Part shown: positions 49,200 through 58,670 of the stretch, in pieces | Layout: each line of letters starts with the position of its first letter | Numbering within the stretch: position 1 is the first letter of the stretch | Assembly: GCA_963920705.1 (NCBI GenBank) | Contig: CAWUCO010000289.1 | Coordinates: forward strand, 682,001 to 746,000 | Source: Odiellus spinosus | Lineage: Eukaryota > Arthropoda > Arachnida > Opiliones > Phalangiidae | Reading direction: 5' to 3' | DNA length: 64,000 bases | Made by a program: the position numbers and the translations under genes | Notes under the pieces: generated by a model | What the model was told of the DNA's origin: nothing | Databases searched by the model: none | Seen by the model: the letters and a program-made list of their open reading frames with translations, nothing else

Positions 49200-49584
49200 G
49201 CAGTGATCTAAATAATAAGAAATGAATTTAACATTACCATCAGTTATCTCATATAAGTTTTATCAAAATATTACCATTTGGAGTTAAAACATCCATTTGA
49301 TTGAGCAAATTTTGCAAACCCCATGATAAAACTGGTTGCAAACTGGAAGTGGTTGAGTTATCAGGATTAGTGATATTAGATGTTTTCAAACGATTCCGGA
49401 AAGATTTTGTGTTGTTGCACAATATTTCTGAAAGTTTGAAAAATATAATTTGCTACTACGAATCAATTTCAGATGAAAGTGGTTTGAAGTATTCTTACGG
49501 GATTGCAGTGTTTCTCTTAGGCATTTGTTCGGTCCTACGTTAGAGTGTCCGGATGACTTTATAATTCCAATTTTTAGAGTTCTC

Positions 49585-49866
49585 TCAATAAATAAAGTGG
49601 CAGCCCTTACATCCAAAGGCCAGTAAAGATTTTTTTGAACTTGAAATGCTGAAATCAGCTTGATTAAAATGATCACTACAAACTCTTGCACCCGAATTTG
49701 TAATATTGGCAACGTATTCATTTCGATCTTCATAATTGTCTCCGAATATTGCACAAAGCCATTTACTTCTATTTTCTTTTTTTGGAATTCTGTGAAAATT
49801 TCGTGTATCACTACCTTTTTTGTGCCAATCATTCTTCTTACAACTTCGAACCATGCAGTAAACCAT
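49585..49866 (-). CDS. THAP zinc-finger fragment of the P-like element
   Basis: 94 codons from the ATG at 49866 (MVYCMVRSC). The THAP pattern is present: paired Cys (C-x4-C), FHRIP, a Trp (KWLCAI), and then C-x2-H in VCSDHF. THAP domains bind the ends of P elements. The terminal AVPTIF box is not evident. An ATG 23 codons upstream is in frame, but the domain starts here. Standing alone it could act as a DNA-binding repressor; that is inference. Confidence 0.75.
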   Translation of the reverse strand: MVYCMVRSCKKNDWHKKGSDTRNFHRIPKKENRSKWLCAIFGDNYEDRNEYVANITNSGARVCSDHFNQADFSISSSKKSLLAFGCKGCHFIY

Positions 49867-50323
49867 TTTACTGTTTGATGAAGAAACAAATTTAACTGAA
49901 AATGAAAAATAAAAATTGTTTAACAAAACCACCAAAAGCCAAAGCTAAGGCTTAAGTATATAGCATTAACATTTAGTTCAAATGAAGTGTGCTACACTGT
50001 GTACTTGAAAGTAGTTATTTAATGAACGAAACAAAACTCTAAAAAATAATTAATTTGAAATCAGTTCTTTCCTGTTGAATAATTATGAAGCATTCATTAC
50101 AACTTTAGGAGGCTGTGTGCCTCGTAGCAGACGCCTCCTCCACACTCCGATAGCTCTTTAAAAAACTGTTGCGCCTCTTTTTCGCGCATACTACGTCATT
50201 CACTATGTCATCGCCCCTAGTCCAAAACACGCCACCAAACGGTCAATCATAGCGTCCTTAAAATGCCAGTTATATAAAAAAAAATACGCCCAAGCACGGG
50301 CTTTGATAATTTAGGCGGCTATG

Positions 50324-50565
50324 GGCTAACCAAGTGTGTCTCTTGCTTAAGAAATAACGAAGACAATTATTTAAAATATATTAAACCGATATTAAAATTA
50401 TTTAATGGTATTAAAATATTTATTTCGGTCCATTTCCTATTTTTTGCTCGAAATAAAGCAGTTAACGAGAATTTGGAAATATCTTTAGTGAAATAAATGC
50501 CTGGGGATTTTGAATTCTCAAATTAACGCCAAATGTCAGAGCTACGAGAAGAAATAAATTACAAT
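50324..50565. other. No recognisable gene
   Basis: Short AT-rich stretch between the P-like element and the IR remnant. Confidence 0.5.
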
Positions 50566-50579
50566 TTCAGAATAGGGGT

Positions 50580-51390
50580 GAGTTCCCTAACGGCTACGGG
50601 AAATACGCCATAATGGTGGCGAAGAAACATTAAAGAATAGAATCCTTCTGAATAGTGGTATCCTGAACAAATTGGAAAAAACGGGTCGAAGATTGTACTT
50701 CAGGAAAAAGTCGTATCTCACAAGTTACGTATCATTAATGTTTAATTCGAAGTTACCGAAAAGAATCTTGCAACAAGTTGATTATTTGTAAGAGATTTTT
50801 TTTAAACCTTCAATCGCCACGCGTGCTAGACAAGAGAAAGTTCCGTGAAACAAGCAATCAATAAGGTTTTTTCTGTCATTTCAATAAGGTTATGACGTCA
50901 GATTCCGCGCGATTTGAAACACGGAAACGTCTTTTCAAGCGCCCTTTGGCTATAATTTGCTTTTCCAACTCTTTAAGAGGCAGTCGGTAGCTACGTCTGA
51001 TCACGTGAGACGAGCGAGATACGTGGGTTTGGTAAGAGTGGCTAACGAGTTCCCGACTCCTACTTAATCCGCTCTAGCCTCTGAGCGGAAAGAGTGTCTG
51101 TCCCTCGCTCCGCGGTTTCGCTTCTCGATCCAAACCAAGGGACAGATTAAAAAAATTATAAACATATTGCAAATTATTTTATTAAGGAAACTGGACATTA
51201 CATTACAATTACTTCAGTTATTCGTGTTAGAATTAGACCCTTCTTAGCAACGGAGGCCGGTATTGAGATGAAAGCACCCACCGCCATGACCGTCAATGAA
51301 CTGTCCATCATGTTCCAGATTTGGTTGTCCGGAATCACCGTCGCTTGTCTCTCTCTATTCTTCGAGATTCTCGCGTATCAATTGATATGA
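50580..51390 (+). pseudogene. Ionotropic receptor copy 4 remnant (S2 and M4 parts)
   Basis: At 50588-50625 FPNGYGKYAI matches the FPNGTAKYAI of copies 1 and 3 and is followed by a stop. Shortly after come YFRKKSYLTSYVSLMFNSKLPKR and QQVDYL pieces (50698-50790). The intron that follows is conserved with copy 3 (CTCTTTAAGAGGCAGTCGGT). An M4 exon (51250-51390) reads IEMKAP, then LSIMFQIWLSGITVACLSLF and a stop. Exons for S1, M1 and M3 are missing. Confidence 0.8.
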
Positions 51391-51474
51391 TTTCAAGATT
51401 TGTTATTTAATTATTTACTATCCGAAAATGGTCTTGTAGAATTTTGATATTGTATAATTCTAAAATTACTAATA

Positions 51475-51742
51475 GACCTGGTCGATTTGCCGGAAATTGG
51501 CGCTTGTGTCATAGCCGCGCCGCCATCTTTTTGTAGAAACAGGCAGCCAGACTATTTCTAATTTTATTTGCCCCAAACCAAATTCAAGTTGTTAGTCTGT
51601 CGCTCTCCGCTAGAACAGATCACTAGAGCGGACGAAAATTTCACGCTACAAAAAGATGGCGGACGATCACTTGACAAAAGTTTTCCCCGCCAAAATTTTC
51701 GCGAGGGTCTCTAGACTTCCGGTTTTGAAAATCGACCAGGAC
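51475..51742. mobile_element. Foldback MITE, family G
   Basis: Ends CCTGGTCGATTTGCCGG and CCGGTTTTGAAAATCGACCAGG are inverted. Inner arms CCGCCATCTTTTTGTAG and CTACAAAAAGATGGCGG are a perfect match. It follows the IR copy 4 remnant. The 63-codon frame inside is an artefact. Confidence 0.8.
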
Positions 51743-51904
51743 TATTCTGTGTACTGGTATTACAGTAGATTAAAAAAGACGTTTGAATTATTTAAGTCTA
51801 TATTTGTCTCGAGCTACATTTCAAACGATATGGTTAATCTTAGCTAAGTTGTTCCGAAAGAAAATTAAAATTACTTATTTTAAACTTCCGATTCTTTAAT
51901 ATTA

Positions 51905-53135
51905 AAAACAGGCCAGCTGGCCTGTTTTATTTATAGGTGTCTCAAAATTTCATTAGAAAAGTCTATGGAGATTTGTCTTATGAGGTGGAATCTTTTTTGT
52001 CAATGATAACTGAGGTTTTCGTTTTCTTCTTCTTCTTCGTCCGACCGCGAGTCCGTTTCATGGAGAGTTTGCATTCGAGAGAGAAAAATATGTTAGGATC
52101 GCGGGGGTACTCTATACTTATCTAAGGTTGAATACTAAGACAGATATAAAAGGTATAGATAACGTTCAAGCACCGCGAAAGACGGCGTTTCATTCAGAGT
52201 TTGCTTTAGAGAGATAGATAAATAAATGGGCTAACCCGAATAGAGGTACTCTAAGTCTTTCTGTAAGAAACGCATAGTTAAGAGATAGAGGTATTGTAGT
52301 TTTTTACGAGCTGCAAAGATGGTTGAATTAGGATATAATAGATTGTCTCTATTAGAAAGATGCAATAGAGACAAAGGTAAAAGAGTGAAAAAAAGGCTAG
52401 TTTGACTGAAGGACTCTTAACATTCTGTAGTTAAATACAAAGGCCGAGATAACAATAGCGTGATAAAGCTTGAAAGACCGAGAAAGACGGAATAGGGTAA
52501 CTAGTAAGGCTCCCCTCTATCTCTAAGAAACGCGTAAATAAGAGACAGATAGGTTTCTAGCTTCTTACGCGCTGCAAAGATAAGGCTGAACAACGATCTA
52601 CATTGTTTAAATATAAAGAAGTAATAGAGCAAAAGGCAGGAACTATAAACAAATATGCGCTGGTTTAAAGAGATAAGATGGTGTCTAGCATTCTACGCGT
52701 TGTTGTTATTGCAAGGCTGAATTTTTAAGTGGGCTGAACAATTTTTTATATCATCATTATAAAATGCAGCGAGCAGGGTACTTAAACTTGGGTATTTCAC
52801 AATAGCCCATGATATATAGCGGTGAGACTTACAAAATGTCTTAGTAAAATGGACTCTGAAACAGGCGTGTTAAATTGATAATTTTATAATAAAACTCGGC
52901 GGAAAATTTTAATTATTTGTAGTGTTTTCATAAAAAACTAATTGACTTACTGTTTAGTTTTTATTAGAGTATCTATAGACGGAGTAGCGCCATTAAAGGG
53001 AAAGTGATGTCAAGGTCTAAAGGTCACATTTTTTGACCAGAGAACAGGATCTGTAATGAATTGTTAGACAATAAATCGTTCTATTATTATATTTTATTAG
53101 TTGCATTCTATATGCCCAAGGTCCTTTTAAAAATT
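51905..53135 (+). repeat. Dispersed repeat H, left arm of a large inverted pair
   Basis: 52105-53135 is a close reverse complement of 57640-58666, with very few differences noticed by eye. The left 200 bp (from CAGGCCAGCTGGCCTG) has no partner at the other side, because the Gypsy LTR starts there. A diverged copy is at about 9115-10015. No gene was identified in it. Confidence 0.88.
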
Positions 53136-53273
53136 GTAGTAGCAATTCAAAATGTGATACTAATTTTCAAGGCTAAAATTTCTCTTTGAAAGTGGCTTTG
53201 GTTGAACGGGAATTGGGTCTTATGTATTTGGGTGAAACGAGAAATAATACTTTGGGTAAAAAGATAACCATTA

Positions 53274-53846
53274 TTAAATCTCGTTTTGGGTAAAATATGA
53301 AGAACCGTCCGGGTTGTTTACATTGTTTGGTATAGCTGCTGCGCTGAACAGTAAAATACACTGGTAAATGGCCAAACCAATCGTCCACAAGCCAGTGATT
53401 ACTTTGGACACAATTTCCATTTTTACCTTCATTAACTGAAAGATTAGAAAGCAAAATAGCGGAGTATGGATGGTAATAACAGAGGCAGCGTAGTATTTCA
53501 TAAAGGCGTTCATTTCTCCACACAAATTTGTTACGCGGTAATGATGTCGCATCACGTCAGTAATGGCGCGGATTGGGCTGATCCGAAAATCGTGGTCATC
53601 GAAGCTTTCGTTCATGACACGATTGATGTCATTGTACTTAATCTTGACGAGAAATCCCAATATAAGAAACCAATGAAGTGACAAACACCACACGGCGGAA
53701 GTGTAAAGGGCGGCGAGACAGTTCATGCCAAACCAGACGTAGGGCAAGGTACCACCTTTCGAAGACTTTAAAGCCATGCCACTGAGCACGATTTGGCTTG
53801 ACATGAAGACAATCGTCAGGCAAACGAAAATTACCAAGAAAATAGT
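53274..53846 (-). CDS. Gustatory-receptor-like exon (7-helix chemoreceptor), partial
   Basis: About 190 residues open after a likely acceptor (AG at 53848-53847). Hydrophobic segments are FLVIFVCLTIVFMSSQIVL, NCLAALYTSAVWCLSLHWF, YYAASVITIHTPLFCFLIFQ and TGLWTIGLAIYQCILLFSAA. The loop RHHYRVTNLCGEMNAFMKYY matches the pattern before the sixth helix of arthropod GR/OR-type receptors. A donor-like GTAAAC follows PNN. The last exon, which in GRs carries the TYhhhhhQF box, was not found downstream, where repeat H begins. Probably a partial or broken gene. GR rather than another 7-helix family is my best guess. Confidence 0.55.
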   Translation of the reverse strand, partial: TIFLVIFVCLTIVFMSSQIVLSGMALKSSKGGTLPYVWFGMNCLAALYTSAVWCLSLHWFLILGFLVKIKYNDINRVMNESFDDHDFRISPIRAITDVMRHHYRVTNLCGEMNAFMKYYAASVITIHTPLFCFLIFQLMKVKMEIVSKVITGLWTIGLAIYQCILLFSAAAIPNNVNNPDGSSYFTQNEI

Positions 53847-53877
53847 CTTGATTAAAGAGAAAGTTTAGAGGACATCA

Positions 53878-53979
53878 TTTATTTAAGTGTGGCTGTCCCC
53901 ATTTTTTAAGAAGACATGGAATATTTAAAAAAATATTCCATGTCTTCTTAAAAAATGGGGACAGCCACACTTAAATAAA
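53878..53979. repeat. Perfect hairpin 1 (49-bp arms, 4-nt loop)
   Basis: 53878-53926 and 53931-53979 are exact reverse complements around AAAA. Arms contain GTGTGGCTGTCCCCATTTTT. It lies about 30 bp upstream of the GR-like exon and abuts hairpin 2. Confidence 0.97.
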
Positions 53980-54067
53980 AAAGATGGGATAGTCACAGAT
54001 CATCTTAAAAGTGTCTTACTTAAAAGTAAGACACTTTTAAGATGCTCTGTGACTATCCCATCTTTTT
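53978..54067. repeat. Near-perfect hairpin 2 (43-bp arms, one mismatch, 4-nt loop)
   Basis: 53978-54020 and 54025-54067 are reverse complements with one T/G difference, around TAAA. Its arm TGTGACTATCCCATCTTTTT is a diverged relative of the hairpin 1 arm, so both probably derive from one family of palindromic MITEs. Confidence 0.96.
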
Positions 54068-54069
54068 AT

Positions 54070-54735
54070 CGAAGGATTTTTGGTTTTTTGGCGGTTATAT
54101 ACTATTTTAAACTAAAGCTTGATGCTTATTTTGTATAAGAAGACCCACAACACTAGGTAGACCTTTGGGTCAAGTAATGTTAAAAATAAATTTCTTAAAA
54201 TTTCAAAATTTTTGGTTTGGTTGTCATCTCTGATGGTATTTACGCTCTTGTGGCGCGAAATCTGTTCATTAATATCAATAATCACCGCAGAACAAAGATT
54301 TTAGGATTTCTTCCGTAATGCTAGAGATAGGAGGATATGTCGGCTTCAAAGTATGATTAGACTATCCTCCCCCACACGAATCACGCTGAAACTTGGAACA
54401 AATAACTATATGGGTTAAATGACGACTCTGGGAAAGTTTCGTTTTGTAACTGCCACGGGATTGGCCCGTACGACGAGGTAAAATATGTAAATAATAGGCC
54501 AAAAACACAAGAAAACGCCTGTAAAAGTGTTTTATGTCTCGGGCACCTATGCTGTGCAAAGACTATACAGCTATTATACAGCTTCATTTGATAACCTTTG
54601 CTTTACGGAAGTACGTCAAGAAACTAGGAGCAATATTAACGCCGTACGTAAATGGAGTGGTTACTCTATTTTATTTATCACACTTATGGGCTCTTACAAA
54701 AGGTACACAAATATTTAAACTATCTTGGGTAAATT
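54070..54735. other. No assignable gene; possible decayed GR exon material
   Basis: Minus-strand frames at 54362-54587 are short and overlap each other. They lie between two receptor-like pieces but show no clear helices. Confidence 0.35.
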
Positions 54736-54737
54736 AT

Positions 54738-55080
54738 CTAATTGGGCTGCATCTTCGCAAACTTGGCGCCACGTTCCTCGAGGCGTCGATAGCCAAGGTA
54801 CCAGATGAGGCTACTAACGTGAGCACACATTTGAAATATAACGGATAATACTGCGTTGGACAAACCGATACGTAGTTTTATCAGTAGTAAGGCTACAGTC
54901 GTCTTTGATGAGCATGATCTAATGGTCTTCAGCTTGTCTTCGACGGTGGAATGTAAATCGCGGAACTGGTCTTGCGAGAGGGACATGAGCACCTTGGAGT
55001 CATTGTCACTTGTGATAAACGATTCGATAACGCGCCTTCTGCGGTCTTCAATGTACGTGCTAAGACCTTTAAGAAAATTC
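54738..55080 (-). pseudogene. Possible upstream exon of the GR-like gene
   Basis: An open minus frame reads ENFLKGLSTYIEDRRRRV, then a charged segment, then a hydrophobic helix ALLLIKLRIGLSNAVLSVIF. Its beginning lies in the arm of foldback A. Order and strand fit an N-terminal part of the GR-like gene, but the motif content is too thin to be sure. Confidence 0.3.
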
Positions 55081-55082
55081 TC

Positions 55083-55898
55083 AATTATACAAAAACCTTG
55101 TTTTGCTTCGCACTTCAAAAAAGTGCATTTATAGGTAAGAATTTTAAACCCGTGAAGGGACAGAAATTATAAATTCACAGTGAAAGAAATATGAAAGTCA
55201 CAGTCTAAGAAATCATAAAGATATAATTATAATAATTAATATGCATAAAAAAATGACGTATAAATTCGGCCTATCGAAACTTTTAATTATGCAGAAGTCA
55301 TTCTGTTGTAGAATTCACTCTTGGTAAGGGTAACTAAAAGCCATCTATGCGTGGAAAGGTAGAATAGCATAATACCAAATAGTTCCTGCCCGCGTTTTTA
55401 AAATGTTTAGTTGTTAGGGTGGAGAATTATATTATCTTAAGAGGGGTTGCTGTTTAGATGAGACTCTTGATTTTTAAACATGTTTCACCACGGGGAATAC
55501 ACTAACAAACCTTTACTCGCGTGTTATCGTCATCTGACAGCTACTAAAGTTTAGTTGACTCTTACATTTTCCCTTCTCCTAGACTCTAGAGTGCTGATAT
55601 CGAATGGCGATCGTTGCAGTTTTCAGTTAGTAAAAGGAAACATTCGCCTCTTTATAAAGTTTCTAATCATTAAATCTACATAAGTAAAAGTTTCGATAGG
55701 CCAAATTTATACGTCATTTTTTTGTAAATTTTTTATTCATATTAATTATTATAATTATAGCTTTATGATTTCTTAGACTGTGACTTTCATATTTCTTTCA
55801 CTGTGAATTTATAATTTCTGTCCCTTCACGGGTTTGAAATTCTTACCTATAAATGCACTTTTTTGAAGTGCGAAGCAAAACAACGTTTTTGTATAATT
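55083..55898. mobile_element. Foldback MITE, family A, 816 bp
   Basis: Arms of about 205 bp (55083-55285 and 55688-55898) share TTGCTTCGCACTTCAAAAAA, GACGTATAAATTCGGCCTAT and so on with few differences. The 400-bp centre is unique here. The right flank (55900-55950) is shared with 12485-12540. No transposase. Confidence 0.92.
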
Positions 55899-56199
55899 TG
55901 TGTTTGCTTTTGGAAAAATTAAACACTAGTAAATCAATTAACCCATTTTATTTGGTGCACCGATTAGTTTTGGGCGCGAAAAGTACACTGCGAAATTTGA
56001 ATACTTAATTGTAAACATTTTATTTAAAACAAAATCCCAGCAACAGTGAAATAGGGTAAACGTTTTATCCGAAAATAGATAACAAACTTTTGTAATGGAA
56101 TATCGTTGGTTTTATGTTACTGTCAATCGAAATACATTATATAAAATAAAATATACCTTAAATGACCTAGAATTGGCTTTATTAAACTCACTCTTTAAT

Positions 56200-56307
56200 A
56201 TGACTGACATCACAAAATGTGCATTTCCTAATTGTGGTAATACAATTTGGAATCATAGATATATGAAAAATAAACTAGATCCACAATCCTTAATAACGAA
56301 AATATAA
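56200..56307 (+). other. Short THAP-start-like frame
   Basis: MTDITKCAFPNCGNT resembles the start of a THAP finger, but the frame stops after about 36 codons without the Trp and C-x2-H parts. It may be a scrap of a THAP gene or chance. Confidence 0.2.
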
Positions 56308-56417
56308 ACCTTTTCTTATCGGCCATTTTTCACGTCTGTGGAGGCTGCCATTTTGAATGGACATGATACTGGGAAAGGCTACAAATCCCCCCTAAAATCC
56401 ACTTTTACTACCCTCCC

Positions 56418-56879
56418 GCGTCCCCCTCCCCCCACCTGTCCGTGCGCAGGGTGGGGGTAGTGTTCCATCCTTGTCGTGGTGAGGGGGCCCGAGTTCTAGG
56501 ATCCGTCCTAGTTCCGCGAATTGGAACACGGCCGTCTCGCCCACACCCGGCCGACTCGCAGGGCCCGAACTGGGCCCTGGCAGCTCCCTCTGCCTTTGAG
56601 TCGGTCTTGTTGGGTCACGGATACATTACGGGGGCCGTATGGCACTGCTGTGTGGATTCTGGTCGCCAAGCCATGTACCTTTCCTTCTGCTGCCTTAGCC
56701 TCCTCACGTGTGTGCGGGAGCACTGGTCTGGGGTTCTTAGGTTCCCGCTCTTTGGCCTTGTTACCCGTTCCGGGCACGGTTTCGCGTGCGGCACTTTAGG
56801 GACAAATGATGTAGCCGCACGGTTTGGCGGGGGTGTAGTGTACTAGTTTACGGTGCACCCCCTTAACAATCAAACTTTT
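56418..56879 (+). mobile_element. GC-rich SINE-like retroposon, copy 2
   Basis: Same element as 15107-15565, in the same orientation and with the same 5' hairpin and 3' end. It is flanked by TACCCTCCC at 56409-56417 and 56880-56888, a 9-bp direct repeat. A different flank and duplication from copy 1 show independent insertion. Confidence 0.85.
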
Positions 56880-57229
56880 TACCCTCCCTCGTTGTCCTGC
56901 TTTTGGCGGGGAAAAAGATTTATACAAAATATTTTTCCCCTGCGCTATACGGGGGGACATGTCCCCCGTGGCGCGTGACATTTGCACAGTCAAAGGCGAG
57001 CATGAGCGCGTGAAAATGTCTTCCATTCCTGACGTTTTTGCGCGTGACTTAGGTAAGGTAGTGGATCTAGTTTAAATTTCATATATCTATGTTTGGAATG
57101 GATTTAAATTATTTTGGTTTCTCCTTTCCTAATTCTATTACCGAAAGTATTACCCAATTTCACCTTTGCTGTGGTTTTGTTTTTTAATGTTTCAAATAGA
57201 ACGTTTACAAGTATTCAAATTTCGCAGTG

Positions 57230-57466
57230 TACTTTTCGTCACAAATAATATCTCTTTTCCTCCAATTTGGGGCTACAAGCGCTTTTCAATTCCGTCACAA
57301 TTTATGTCTCTTCTCCTTCAATTTGGCGCTACAAGCGCCTTTCAATTCCGTCACAATTAATGTCTCTTCTCCTTCAATTTGGCGCTACAAGCGCCTTTCA
57401 ATTCCGTCACAATTAATGTCTCATCTCCTTCAATTTGGCGCTACAAGCGCCTTTCAATGACGTCAC
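57230..57466. repeat. 56-bp minisatellite, about four units
   Basis: Units with TTCCGTCACAATTAATGTCT and a small perfect hairpin GGCGCTACAAGCGCC in each. The minus-AT, CGTCAC-rich character differs from its surroundings. Frames across it are artefacts. Confidence 0.92.
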
Positions 57467-57639
57467 GTTTTATTTTTTATTTGTTTGAGGGCTAATGGTG
57501 CAGGGTTAACTGGTTGCATTAGCGGCTGCTTTTGGCGATCAAGTATACTTTTCATTGACGTAATGAGTGCTAGAGAAAGATGGCCGAATACACTCAAGTT
57601 TTGAAGAGCTTCCGTTGACGTCATCGTCGTCATAACCTT

Positions 57640-58670
57640 CCTAAAAGGACCTTGGGCATATAGAATGCAACTAATAAAATATAATAATAGAAAGATTTAT
57701 TGTCTAACAATTCATTACAGATCCTGTTCTCTGGTCAAAAAATGTGACCTATAGACTTTGACATCACTTTCCCCTTAATGGCGCTACTCTGTCTATAGAT
57801 ACTCTAATAAAAACTAAACAGTAAATCAATTAGTTTTTTATGAAAACACTATAAATAATTTAAATTTTTCGCCGAGTTTTATTATAAAATTATCAATTTA
57901 ACACGCCTGTTTCAGAGTCCATTTTACTAAGACATTTTGTAAGTCTCACCGCAATATATCATGGGCTATTGTGAAATACCCAAGTTTAAGTACCCTGTTC
58001 GCTGCATTTTATAATGATGATATAAAAAATTGTTCAGCCCACTTAAAAATTCAGCCTTGCAATAATAACAACGCGTAGAATGCTAGACACCATCTTATCT
58101 CTTTAAACCAGCGCATATTTGTTTATAGTTCCTGCCTTTTGCTCTATTACTTCTTTATATTTAAACATTGTAGATCGTTGTTCAGCCTTATCTTTGCAGC
58201 GCGTAAGAAGCTAGAAACCCATCTATCTCTTATTTACGCGTTTCTTAGAGATAGAGGGGAGCCTTACTAGTTACCCTATTCCGTCTTTCTCGGTCTTTCA
58301 AGCTTTATCACGCTATTGTTATCTCGGTCTTTGTATTTAACTACAGAATGTTAAGAGTCCTTCAGTCAAACTAGCCTTTTTTTCACTCTTTTACCTTTGT
58401 CTCTATTGCATCTTTCTAATTGAGACAATCTATTATATCCTAGTTCAATCATCTTTGCAGCGCGTAAAAAACTACAATACCTCTATCTCTTAACTATGCG
58501 TTTCTAACAGATAGACTTAGAGTACCTCTATTCGGGCTAGCCCTTCTATTAAGCTATCTCTCTAATGCAAACTCTCAATGAAACGCCGTCTTTCGCGGTG
58601 CTTGAACGTTATCTATACCTTTTATATCTGTCTTAGTATTCAACATTTAGATAAGTATAGAGTACCCCCG
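57640..58670 (-). repeat. Dispersed repeat H, right arm, cut by the Gypsy LTR
   Basis: Close reverse complement of 52105-53135. The match ends at AGTACCCCCG (58661-58670), exactly where the LTR begins with TGCAACG. The missing 200 bp of the repeat should lie beyond the right end of the window. Confidence 0.9.

Larger units (their letters stand above)
48427..50323 (-). mobile_element. P-element-like (THAP) transposon, internally deleted
   Basis: Terminal inverted repeats of about 36-38 bp start CATAGCCGCCTAAATTATCA and end with the complement. GGCTAAC at 48420-48426 and 50324-50330 is a direct repeat touching both ends; P elements make duplications of this length (7-8 bp). On the minus strand it encodes a THAP finger at the 5' side and a P-transposase C-terminal-like part at the 3' side. 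The catalytic middle is largely missing in its 1.9 kb. It needs a helper transposase. Confidence 0.85.

Noticed and set aside
57166-57460. Overlapping frames of 64 and 77 codons
   Set aside because: Artefacts of the 56-bp minisatellite.
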